DNA from: Elstera litoralis
GTDB taxonomy: Bacteria; Pseudomonadota; Alphaproteobacteria; Elsterales; Elsteraceae
Length of the DNA stretch: 6,225 bases
Direction of reading: 5' to 3'
Assembly (NCBI RefSeq): GCF_000963705.1
Contig: NZ_LAJY01000600.1
Location: 1-6,225, forward strand
The notes under the pieces were generated by a model. It made no database searches and was not told the DNA's origin. It saw nothing but the letters and a program-made list of their open reading frames with translations. The number at the start of each line of letters is the position of its first letter. Position 1 is the first letter of the stretch. The position numbers and the translations under genes were made by a program. Positions 1 to 5,793 of the stretch are shown here, one piece after another.

Positions 1-399
1 AAGGCCGACGATCCCGGCGCGACCTTACTCCCCACCCTCTTGCGGGCGGAAGGGGCGGCACGGGCCGAGGGGCGCGGCCTGTGGCATTTCCCCGCCTACC
101 GCGTCCGCCAAGCCGGAAGCGAGGATCTCTGGCCGCTGCGCGATCAATTCCATCTTATCGAAGGCCGGGTTCGGCGGTTGGTGAAGCGCGCGGGCTGGGG
201 GGCGGAACTAACCTTGGGCGAGGGGCGGTCGGCGCTGAAAGTGATCCTCGCCAGCCCCGTGGGCCGTGCCCTGAAGGCCCAGGGGCTCGATCCCCATGAC
301 CTTACCGACGCCAAACTGCGCGTGCGCGGCTGGATTGGCGTGAGCGGCGGGCTCTCGCTCCAATTGGAGCGCCCGGAGTATCTGGAAAAACTTCCCTGA
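1..399 (+). CDS. Thermonuclease (SNase-like) family protein, C-terminal part
   Basis: The frame is open from base 1 to the TGA at 397-399, so this is the 3' part (132 codons) of a gene starting outside the window; the TTG at 40 is internal. The segment EGRGLWHFPAYRV (about codons 20-32) resembles the end of the nuclease fold in staphylococcal-nuclease-like proteins, where an E-A/G-x-G-x-G-L-W stretch precedes a downstream domain. The rest (about codons 40-130: FHLIEGRVRRL, LRVRGWIGV, LQLERPEYLEKL) looks like the small beta-rich, OB-like domain often found after the nuclease domain in alphaproteobacterial members. The catalytic Arg/Glu/Arg residues would lie upstream and cannot be checked, so activity is not shown. 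Family members are usually secreted or membrane-anchored phosphodiesterases. No terminator hairpin follows; the next gene starts 61 bases on with its own promoter-like sequence. Confidence 0.68.
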   Translation, partial: KADDPGATLLPTLLRAEGAARAEGRGLWHFPAYRVRQAGSEDLWPLRDQFHLIEGRVRRLVKRAGWGAELTLGEGRSALKVILASPVGRALKAQGLDPHDLTDAKLRVRGWIGVSGGLSLQLERPEYLEKLP

Positions 400-401
400 A
401 A

Positions 402-430
402 TTGCCGGGGGCGCGGGGCTCTGCTACTGT
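402..430 (+). promoter_or_regulatory. Possible sigma-70 promoter of the M48 protease gene
   Basis: TTGCCG (402-407) and TACTGT (425-430) are 17 bases apart. The -35 fits well and the -10 only partly (TAxxxT). Transcription would start about 7 bases after the -10, leaving a leader of about 25 bases that contains the ribosome binding site at 449-456. The region is GC-rich and the match could be chance. Confidence 0.4.
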
Positions 431-460
431 TCTGCCGAGAAAAATACTGGGAGAAGATCC

Positions 461-1974
461 GTGAAAGCTTGGCTGTCCCCCTTCGTTATCGCCGCCGGAA
501 TTGGCGTCGCCAGCCTGCTTGGCGGCTGCACGACCAACCCCGCGACGGGCCAGCAGAGCTATACGGCCTTTATGTCCAGCGACGAGGAAAAGCGCGTCGG
601 GACCGAAGAACATCAGAAAATTATCAAAGAATATGGCGGGGCGTTCGACCATAATGGCATCGCCGCTTATGTGACCGGCATCGGCAATAAGCTGGTCGCC
701 AATTCAGAGTTCGCGGGCCAGCCCTTTACCTTCACTGTGCTGGATTCGGAGATCGTCAACGCCTTCGCCCTGCCCGGCGGTTTTGTTTATGTGACGCGCG
801 GGCTGCTGGCGCTTGCCTCTTCGGAAGCGGAGCTTGCCAGCGTTCTGGGCCATGAAATCGGCCATGTCACCGGGCGGCACACGGCCCAGCGGGTAAGCCA
901 GGCCAATACGGCGAATATCCTCACCGGCGGGCTCGCGGTGCTGGCGGGGGTGCTCACCGGTTCCAGCGAGCTTGGCTCGGCTGTGGGCGAGATCGTCGGC
1001 ACGGGGGCGGCGGCCTATGTGCAATCCTTCTCGCGCGAGCAGGAGTTCGAGGCCGATTCGCTCGGCGTGCGTTATATGGCACGCGCGGGGTACGATCCCA
1101 GCGCGGCGGCGGCTTTTCTCGCCAAGCTTCAGGCCCAATCGGAGCTCGACGCCAAACTCGCCGGGCGCGACCCCAATGCTGGCGGCGACATGATGGCGAG
1201 CCACCCGCGCACGCAAGATCGCGTCGCGAAAGCCGTAACCGAGGCAACCCAAGGCGAGGGCGCGAAGGCCCAGGCCACGCTCGGCAAACCCGCGACGGAA
1301 ATCGGCCGCGAGCCCTTCTTCGCCCGCCTCAATGGGCTGCCCTATGGGACCGACCCGCGCGAAGGCGTGGTGCGCGGCACCAGCTTTACTCTGCCGCCGA
1401 TGCGCGTGCGCTGGAGTGCGCCCAGCGGCTACACCCTTCAGAATGGGGCGGAAGCGGTGCTGATCGCGGGCCAAGCGGCGAAAGTCCGTTACGATATCGC
1501 CAAAGCGAGCACGCCCGCCGCCGATGCCGTGCGCACCTGGGGCCAGAGCTATGGCGTGCGCGGCCTGTCGCGCATCGCGGTTCCCGGCGGGCTCGATGCC
1601 GCAACGGGCGTGATTCAGGCACAGAACGCGCAAAAACAGCCCGTCATGGTGCGGTTGCTGGTGATTAAGACCGACGGCAATACCGCCCATCGCTTCCAAA
1701 TCCTCGGCGGGTTGCAATCGGGGGCGGAGGTCGACCGGCTCGCCCAAAGCCTCGCCAGCAGCTTCACCCAGCTTTCCGCCGCCGAAGCCGCCGCCTTCAA
1801 GCCGTTGCGCGTGGAGATTGTCAGCGCGGGCAGCGAAGCTCAGACCCGCCAGCAGGCCAGCCAAATGCCGACGCGAGCGGCACGGAAGCCACGCGGCTGT
1901 TCGAAATTCTCAACGGTCTCGCGCCGGGGGCGATGCCCGCACCGGGCACGAAAATCAAACTGCTGCGCTCTTGA
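461..1974 (+). CDS. M48 family zinc metalloprotease lipoprotein, frame broken near its C-terminus
   Basis: Probable periplasmic, membrane-anchored zinc endopeptidase of the M48 type (BepA/LoiP-like quality control of envelope proteins; role inferred from family). It starts at GTG 461, with GGGAGAAG at 449-456 as ribosome binding site. Residues 1-23 form a lipoprotein signal ending in LLGGC, so Cys23 should be lipidated. The zinc site is HEIGH at 131-135 (H131, E132, H135), with E195 in EFEAD (195-199) as third ligand. The glycine/alanine-rich stretch 155-188 is a usual M48 insertion. A C-terminal domain follows from about residue 285. The main frame is coherent to codon 470 (about 1870). The family-like ending, ATRLFEILNGLAPG then TKIKLLRS, lies in the -1 frame and stops at TGA 1972-1974, giving about 504 residues if one base is restored. 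As written, the frame instead runs on to 2512 through the MarR gene. The catalytic domain is intact, so either a sequencing error or a mild C-terminal lesion is possible. Confidence 0.85.
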
Positions 1975-1999
1975 CGAAACGGGCCGGGAGGAATATGGT
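1971..1999 (+). promoter_or_regulatory. Promoter of the MarR regulator gene
   Basis: TTGACG (1971-1976) and TATGGT (1994-1999) are separated by exactly 17 bases, a good sigma-70-type arrangement (5/6 and 4/6 matches to consensus). The -35 box contains the TGA stop of the protease gene. The predicted transcription start is at about 2005-2007, on the ATG of the regulator, so the transcript may be leaderless. The last two bases of the -10 are the first two of the inverted repeat 1998-2012. Confidence 0.6.
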
Positions 2000-2012
2000 T
2001 GCTACATGCAAC
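1998..2012. promoter_or_regulatory. Putative MarR operator O1 (inverted repeat)
   Basis: GTTGC-TACAT-GCAAC is a perfect inverted repeat with 5-base arms and a 5-base centre. It overlaps the -10 box, the predicted transcription start and the ATG of the MarR gene (2006). The size and symmetry fit a MarR dimer site, and the position fits autorepression. A second copy of the pattern GTTGY-N5-RCAAC lies at 2529-2543 in the same relation to a -10 box. Confidence 0.62.
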
Positions 2013-2512
2013 GAAATACTCCTCCCGGCCCCGATGCCCTCGCCCAAGATGGCGCTGCCCTGCACGAAGCCGTGTCGGCACTGGTGCGCGTCTATCAGTT
2101 CCGCGACCGGGACCGGATCTGTTGCTACGATATTTCGGTGACGCAATGCCAAGCGCTGAAGAATCTGGTGGACGGCGGCCCGACGCGCCCGCAGGTTCTG
2201 GCCGATGCGCTGTTCCTCGATAAAAGCACCACCAGCCGCGTGCTCGAAGCGCTAGAACGCAAAGCCTATATCCGCCGTGAGCCCGACCCGCGCGACGGTA
2301 GAGCCCATCTAGTCGGCGTGACCGAGGCCGGGCGGGCGTTGTTCGCGCGTATCACTCAAGATTTGATCGCCCAGCAGATCGACGTGATTCGCGACCTTGA
2401 CCCGGAAGTGCGGCGGGCCGCGATTGACGTTGTCACCCGCCTGCACCGGCTGGCCGAAGCCCGTTTCACCAGTGGCGTCAGCGTCGGGGCCTGCCCACCG
2501 ACTGCCGCGTGA
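2006..2512 (+). CDS. MarR family winged-helix regulator with CC-x7-C cysteine motif
   Basis: A 168-residue protein of usual MarR size. The dimerisation helix covers about residues 17-36. The helix-turn-helix lies at about 60-85 (VLADALFLDKSTTSRVLEAL, with recognition helix from about 71), and the wing at about 88-105 contains DPRDGRAHL. Long C-terminal helices complete the dimer interface (107-154). The stretch DRICCYDISVTQCQAL carries Cys39, Cys40 and Cys48 at the junction of the dimer arm and the DNA-binding domain, a sensible place for a thiol or metalloid sensor. I chose ATG 2006 because the MarR homology begins just after it and the in-frame codons upstream belong to intergenic DNA. The nearest Shine-Dalgarno-like run, GGGAGGAA at about 1986-1993, is too far away (12-13 bases), which fits leaderless translation. 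It probably represses itself and the downstream operon through the repeats at 1998-2012 and 2529-2543. The ligand is unknown; arsenicals are inferred from the neighbours. Confidence 0.87.
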   Translation: MQRNTPPGPDALAQDGAALHEAVSALVRVYQFRDRDRICCYDISVTQCQALKNLVDGGPTRPQVLADALFLDKSTTSRVLEALERKAYIRREPDPRDGRAHLVGVTEAGRALFARITQDLIAQQIDVIRDLDPEVRRAAIDVVTRLHRLAEARFTSGVSVGACPPTAA

Positions 2513-2524
2513 TTTTTTCACCCT

Positions 2525-2530
2525 TATAGT
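2525..2530 (+). promoter_or_regulatory. -10 element of the acetyltransferase operon promoter
   Basis: TATAGT matches the -10 consensus at 5 of 6 bases. No convincing -35 is seen; the best at 17-base spacing is CTGCCG at 2502-2507. Transcription would begin near 2537, inside the inverted repeat, leaving a leader of about 18 bases with GGAAAG (2544-2549) as ribosome binding site. Confidence 0.5.
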
Positions 2531-2543
2531 TGTCACCGACAAC
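2529..2543. promoter_or_regulatory. Putative MarR operator O2 (inverted repeat)
   Basis: GTTGTC-ACC-GACAAC is a perfect inverted repeat (6-base arms, 3-base centre), which also reads as GTTGT-N5-ACAAC. It matches the O1 pattern, and in both cases the repeat shares GT with the end of the -10 hexamer. TATGGTTGCTACATGCAACG (from 1994) and TATAGTTGTCACCGACAACG (from 2525) agree at 14 of 20 positions. A bound dimer would cover the -10 and the start site of the operon. Confidence 0.65.
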
Positions 2544-2554
2544 GGAAAGCCCCG

Positions 2555-3058
2555 ATGATTACGACCCGCCCCGCCGAACCGCAAGATGCTGAGGCCATCG
2601 CCCGGATTTACTCCCTCGGTATTGCCGAGCGCACGGCCACTTTCGATACCGAGCCGCGCACCGCCGCCGATATTCTGCCGAAGATCGATGCGTCGGCGCG
2701 CTTCCCGCAGCTCGTGGCCGTCGATGCGGGCGGCACGGTGCTCGGCTGGGTCGGCACCAGCGCCTATCGGGCACGCGACTGCTACCGGGGCATCGGCGAG
2801 TTTTCGATTTATCTCGATCCCGCCGCGCGCGGCCAGGGCATCGGTAAGCTTCTGCTGACTGCGCTGGTCGATGCCGCCCGCGCGGCGGGATTCTGGAAGC
2901 TTCTCTCGCGCATCTTCACCTTCAATCACGCGAGCCTCGCCGTCTGCCACGCCTGCGGCTTCCGCGATGTCGGTGCGTATGAAAAACACGGCAAACTTGA
3001 TGGCCGCTGGCTCGATGTGGTCATCGTCGAACGGTTGATTCCGGAAAATCTAACCTAA
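2555..3058 (+). CDS. arsN1: GNAT N-acetyltransferase, ArsN1-like (arsinothricin/phosphinothricin acetyltransferase family)
   Basis: A 167-residue cytosolic acetyltransferase of typical length for the phosphinothricin (PAT) branch of GNAT enzymes, which use acetyl-CoA to acetylate the alpha-amino group of glutamate-like toxic amino acids. The N-terminal ITTRPAEPQDAEAIARIY (2-19) is the usual first strand and helix. The strand GEFSIYL (81-87) leads into the acetyl-CoA pyrophosphate loop ARGQGIGKLL (91-100, the Q/R-x-x-G-x-G/A motif). The section FWKLLSRIF (113-121), a Cys-x-x-x-Gly-Phe (131-136), YEKHGKLDGRW (142-152) and DVVIVERLI (154-162) is the part I recognise as ArsN1-like. ArsN1 inactivates arsinothricin, an organoarsenical glutamine synthetase inhibitor; PAT acts on phosphinothricin and others on methionine sulfoximine. 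Family resemblance favours ArsN1, but substrate choice cannot be read directly. It has its own promoter, operator and ribosome binding site (GGAAAG, five bases before ATG). Confidence 0.78.
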   Translation: MITTRPAEPQDAEAIARIYSLGIAERTATFDTEPRTAADILPKIDASARFPQLVAVDAGGTVLGWVGTSAYRARDCYRGIGEFSIYLDPAARGQGIGKLLLTALVDAARAAGFWKLLSRIFTFNHASLAVCHACGFRDVGAYEKHGKLDGRWLDVVIVERLIPENLT

Positions 3059-3087
3059 AGCCGAAGCTCCCGTCCGAACTGCTGTAA

Positions 3088-3104
3088 CGGCCCCCTCCGG
3101 GCCG
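3088..3104 (+). other. Short GC-rich stem-loop between arsN1-like gene and oxidoreductase
   Basis: CGGCCC-CCTCC-GGGCCG forms a 6-bp stem with a 5-base loop in the 79-base gap between the two genes. No T-run follows, so it is not a standard terminator. It could be an RNA processing or stability element, or a chance structure in GC-rich DNA. No second MarR-type repeat or strong promoter is seen in this gap, so the downstream genes are probably read from the upstream promoter. Confidence 0.3.
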
Positions 3105-3123
3105 AACGCCCCCGCTTTGCCTG

Positions 3124-3129
3124 AAAGGA
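3124..3129 (+). promoter_or_regulatory. Ribosome binding site that fixes the oxidoreductase start
   Basis: AAAGGA lies eight bases before ATG 3138. It sits downstream of the alternative in-frame TTG at 3117, which has no such site, so ATG 3138 is the better start. That start also puts the nucleotide-binding strand right at the N-terminus, as expected for this fold. Confidence 0.6.
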
Positions 3130-3137
3130 TTACCGCT

Positions 3138-4394
3138 ATGTCGCTTCCCATCGTTATCATCGGTGCCGGTCCCGTTGGCCTTGCCGCTGCCGCGCATCTG
3201 CTGGAGCGCCGTCTGACGCCGCTGGTGTTGGAAGCGGGGCCGTCCGTCGGCACCCATATCCGCGCCTGGGGCCATGTGCGGCTGTTCTCGCCGTGGCATT
3301 TTTGTATCGACCGCGCCAGCCGGGCTTTGCTGGAGCCAACCGGCTGGCACGCCCCCGATCCGAAGCGCCTGCCCACGGGCGCGGCCCTGGTCGCCGATTA
3401 TCTCGATCCGCTCGCCGCTGTCCTCGCGCCCTATATCCACTATAACACGCGGGTTATCGCGCTCAGCCGCGAGGGTGTCGATAAAGTGCGCAGTCGGGAC
3501 CGGGCGGAAAAACCCTTCATCGTCGCGCTGGAAACGCCCCAGGGCGAAACCCAAATCACCGCCGCCGCGATCATCGATGCCTCGGGCACCTGGAGCCAGC
3601 CGAACCCGCTGGGGGCGAGCGGCATTGCCGCGCCGGGGGAGAAAGCCGCCACCGCTCACATCCACTATGGCATTCCCGATTGCCTCGGGCCAGATCGGGC
3701 GACCTATGCCAATCGCCGCGTGCTGGTGGTGGGTTCGGGCCATTCGGCGATGAATGCGATTCACGATCTGGTGCGTCTGAAACATCAGGAGCCGGAAACG
3801 CAAATCTTCTGGGCGATGCGCCAAGTCCCCGACGCGATTACCTTCGGCGGCGGCGCCAACGATGCCCTCATCGCGCGCGGCCAGTTGGGCAACGAGGCGG
3901 AAACGGCGATTGCCGCAGGTTTGGTAAAATTGCTCGCCCCCTTCGCGGTGTCGGCATTGGCCTCCGCAAGTACGGGCGTGACCGTCACCGCCGCAACGGG
4001 CGCAACGATCACCGTCGATCAGATCATCGCCTGCACTGGCTTCCGTCCTGATTTGACGATAACGCGGGAACTCCGCCTCGGTCTCGACCCGTGGCTGGAA
4101 ACCACCCCCGCCCTCGCGCCGATGATCGACCCGAACCTGCATAGCTGCGGCAGCGTTCGCCCGCATGGGGCCGTGGAACTGGCCCATCCCGAACCCGGTT
4201 TCTATACGGCGGGCATGAAAAGCTATGGGCGTGCCCCGACCTTCTTGCTCCTCACCGGCTACGAGCAGGTGCGCTCTATCGCAGCAGCGCTCGCGGGGGA
4301 TGAGGTGGCGGCCAAGCGCGTCGAACTCGACCTGCCGAAAACCGGCGTGTGCATCACCAACCGCACCCCGGCGAAAACCGGCTGTTGCGGATGA
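3138..4394 (+). CDS. FAD/NAD(P)H-dependent oxidoreductase (flavin monooxygenase-like) with C-terminal Cys-Cys-Gly
   Basis: A 418-residue cytosolic flavoprotein with two dinucleotide-binding folds. The FAD fold begins at the N-terminus (VIIGAGPVG, 6-14) and is followed by the acidic strand end LVLEAG (29-34). The NAD(P)H fold is VLVVGSGHSAMNA (195-207). ACTGFRPDL (298-306) is the ATG-type motif that closes FAD binding in flavin monooxygenases and related reductases, and FYTAGMKSYGR (355-365) completes the FAD domain. Cysteines occur at 56, 182, 299, 337, 405, 416 and 417. The tail GVCITNRTPAKTGCCG is unusual and could bind a metalloid or act in thiol redox transfer. Similar flavoproteins, including ArsO, occur beside arsenic resistance genes, but the reaction here is unknown: oxidation of an organoarsenical, metalloid redox change, or another oxygenation are all possible. 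It follows the acetyltransferase gene by 79 bases and overlaps the exporter start by four, so it probably belongs to their operon. Confidence 0.82.
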   Translation: MSLPIVIIGAGPVGLAAAAHLLERRLTPLVLEAGPSVGTHIRAWGHVRLFSPWHFCIDRASRALLEPTGWHAPDPKRLPTGAALVADYLDPLAAVLAPYIHYNTRVIALSREGVDKVRSRDRAEKPFIVALETPQGETQITAAAIIDASGTWSQPNPLGASGIAAPGEKAATAHIHYGIPDCLGPDRATYANRRVLVVGSGHSAMNAIHDLVRLKHQEPETQIFWAMRQVPDAITFGGGANDALIARGQLGNEAETAIAAGLVKLLAPFAVSALASASTGVTVTAATGATITVDQIIACTGFRPDLTITRELRLGLDPWLETTPALAPMIDPNLHSCGSVRPHGAVELAHPEPGFYTAGMKSYGRAPTFLLLTGYEQVRSIAAALAGDEVAAKRVELDLPKTGVCITNRTPAKTGCCG

Positions 4395-5578
4395 GCGAAG
4401 CCGCGCCCCCAACCGCGCGGCTGGTTTGGGGCCTTGGGCTGGGGCAGATCCTCGCCTGGGGCTCCTCCTACTATTGGCCCGCGCTGTTCACGGCGGCGGT
4501 CGCGGCAGATACCGGCTGGTCGCCAACACTGATCGTCGCCGGGCTGACCGTCGGCCTGCTGGTCTCGGGCCTGCTGGCGCGCGGTCTAGGAGCCCGGATC
4601 GCGCGATGGGGGCCGCGCGCCGTGATGATGGCGGGCGCGGGGTTTCTCGCGGCAGGGCTGGCGCTGCTCGCCCTCGCCTATCACCCCGCCGTTTTCTTAA
4701 TCGCCTGGGGGCTGATGGGCGTGGGGATGGCGTGCGGACTCTATGATGCGGCCTTCGCCACCCTGGCTATGGTGCTGCACGAGCGCGCGCCCCTCGCCAT
4801 CGCCCGGCTCACGCTGCTCGGCGGATTGGCGAGCACGATCTGTTGGCCGATCAGCCATCTGCTCATCGACGCGATAGGTTGGCGCGGGGCCTGTTTGGTT
4901 TATACCGCCCTTCACCTCGGGCTAGTGCTGCCCCTCTACGCCCGCGTGCTCCCCAAACAGGGGACGGGGGCGGTATTGCGCGGGCCAGAGGCAGAAAACC
5001 TCGCCAGCGTGAGCCGTCGCCTGATGCTGCTATTGGGCGGCGTGCTCGTTCTCCAGACTATCGTTTCCGTTAGTCTTGCGGTCCACTTGCCCGCCGTTCT
5101 GACCGAGACTGGCCTGACCCTCACTCAAGCCGTCGCGATTGCCGCCTGGCTTGGCCCGGCCCAAGTGGCGGCGCGGGCGGTGCAGACGCTGCTGACCGCG
5201 AGGCTCACGCCGCTGACCACTCTGGCGCTCGCGGTGGGCTGCGTTGGCGTGGGGCTGGGTCTGCTGCTGCTGACTCTCACCCTAGTTCCGATCCCCGGGC
5301 TCACCCTTATTGGCGTTCTGATCTATGGCGCGGGCAATGGTTTGTTGACTATTGCGCGCGGCACCCTGCCCTTGCAGCTTTTCGGGCGCGACCTTTATGC
5401 GCGCGTCCTCGGCCATTTGGCGGCCCCCAGCCTGATCGCTCAAGCCATCGCGCCAATGTTGCTGACCTGGGGATTAACCCAGGTGCCGATGGCGGGGCTA
5501 ATTGGGGGGCTCGCGCTGCTTGCCGTCGCCAGCCTTGGCCTGACCGGGGCACTGGCCCAGGCGGTTAGTCGACGCTAA
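4391..5578 (+). CDS. MFS family efflux transporter
   Basis: A 395-residue, very hydrophobic inner-membrane protein of the size and pattern of a 12-helix major facilitator exporter driven by the proton gradient. The first helix holds LGLGQILAWGSSYYWPALF (15-33). The loop between helices 2 and 3 is ARGLGARIARWGPRAV (63-78), in the place of the MFS signature loop. A hydrophilic central loop at about 186-210 divides the halves. The second half contains IYGAGNGLLTIARGTLP (311-327), typical of one MFS drug-efflux-like subgroup. The ATG overlaps the oxidoreductase stop (ATGA at 4391-4394) with no clear ribosome binding site, pointing to translational coupling. By context it probably exports the toxicant or a product of the two upstream enzymes. 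ArsQ, an MFS protein of arsinothricin clusters, is a precedent, but I cannot tell whether this is an orthologue, and other substrates remain possible. Confidence 0.83.
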   Translation: MSEAAPPTARLVWGLGLGQILAWGSSYYWPALFTAAVAADTGWSPTLIVAGLTVGLLVSGLLARGLGARIARWGPRAVMMAGAGFLAAGLALLALAYHPAVFLIAWGLMGVGMACGLYDAAFATLAMVLHERAPLAIARLTLLGGLASTICWPISHLLIDAIGWRGACLVYTALHLGLVLPLYARVLPKQGTGAVLRGPEAENLASVSRRLMLLLGGVLVLQTIVSVSLAVHLPAVLTETGLTLTQAVAIAAWLGPAQVAARAVQTLLTARLTPLTTLALAVGCVGVGLGLLLLTLTLVPIPGLTLIGVLIYGAGNGLLTIARGTLPLQLFGRDLYARVLGHLAAPSLIAQAIAPMLLTWGLTQVPMAGLIGGLALLAVASLGLTGALAQAVSRR

Positions 5579-5793
5579 CAGCTTTGTCGCCCAACTGTTG
5601 GGGTCTAGGTTCCCAGTCGCGCTCCGATGCCGGTGTTCCCTCCGACAGACTCAACCTTATGGATGAACCCATTAGACGGAAAACAGTTTATAGTATTTTT
5701 TATAGATTTATTGCATCTTAAATTTGTAATTGAACTGGAATATGTTTCTTGGGATAAAGGCACTCAACTCAATATAACCCTATGGATCATTCG
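5579..5793. other. AT-richer intergenic region, no convincing gene
   Basis: This 215-base gap changes from GC-rich to clearly AT-rich at about 5640. It holds a small palindrome CCCAACTGTTGGG (5590-5602), 11 bases after the exporter stop and lacking a T-run. A heptamer TTTATAG is repeated at 5687-5693 and 5699-5705. A 20-codon frame at 5659-5721 has no ribosome binding site and I do not call it a gene. The stretch probably contains the promoter of the following gene. Confidence 0.6.
5730..5758 (+). promoter_or_regulatory. Possible promoter of the substrate-binding protein gene
   Basis: TTGAAC (5730-5735) and GATAAA (5753-5758) are 17 bases apart in AT-rich DNA upstream of the gene. The match is moderate and AT-rich sequence makes chance hits likely. 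Confidence 0.3.

Noticed and set aside
704..1864. Minus-strand open frame of 386 codons opposite the M48 gene
   Set aside because: The + strand encodes lipobox, HEIGH and EFEAD motifs in order. The minus frame has no motif and is explained by high GC.
1862..1875. Programmed -1 ribosomal frameshift in the M48 gene
   Set aside because: No slippery heptamer such as X-XXY-YYZ is present at CAAATGCCGACG and no clear downstream structure was seen. A lost base is simpler.
461..2512. A genuine 683-residue protease-MarR fusion
   Set aside because: The family-like protease ending and its stop lie in the -1 frame, a promoter and operator lie between the two parts, and a lipoprotein anchor makes no sense for a DNA-binding protein.
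3021..4412. Long minus-strand open frame of 463 codons opposite the oxidoreductase
   Set aside because: It is the complement of a well-supported flavoprotein gene in GC-rich DNA. Its product is Arg/Gly/His-rich with no recognisable domain.
5590..5602. CCCAACTGTTGGG as terminator or a third MarR site
   Set aside because: No T-run follows for a terminator. Its CAAC/GTTG halves are in the reverse order and spacing compared with the two operator repeats.
5687..5705. TTTATAG direct repeat, 12-base period
   Set aside because: Only two copies in AT-rich DNA. Too short to be a replication-origin iteron set or a CRISPR array.
5659..5721. 20-codon frame starting ATGGATGAACCC
   Set aside because: No ribosome binding site, no recognisable product, and expected by chance in AT-rich DNA.
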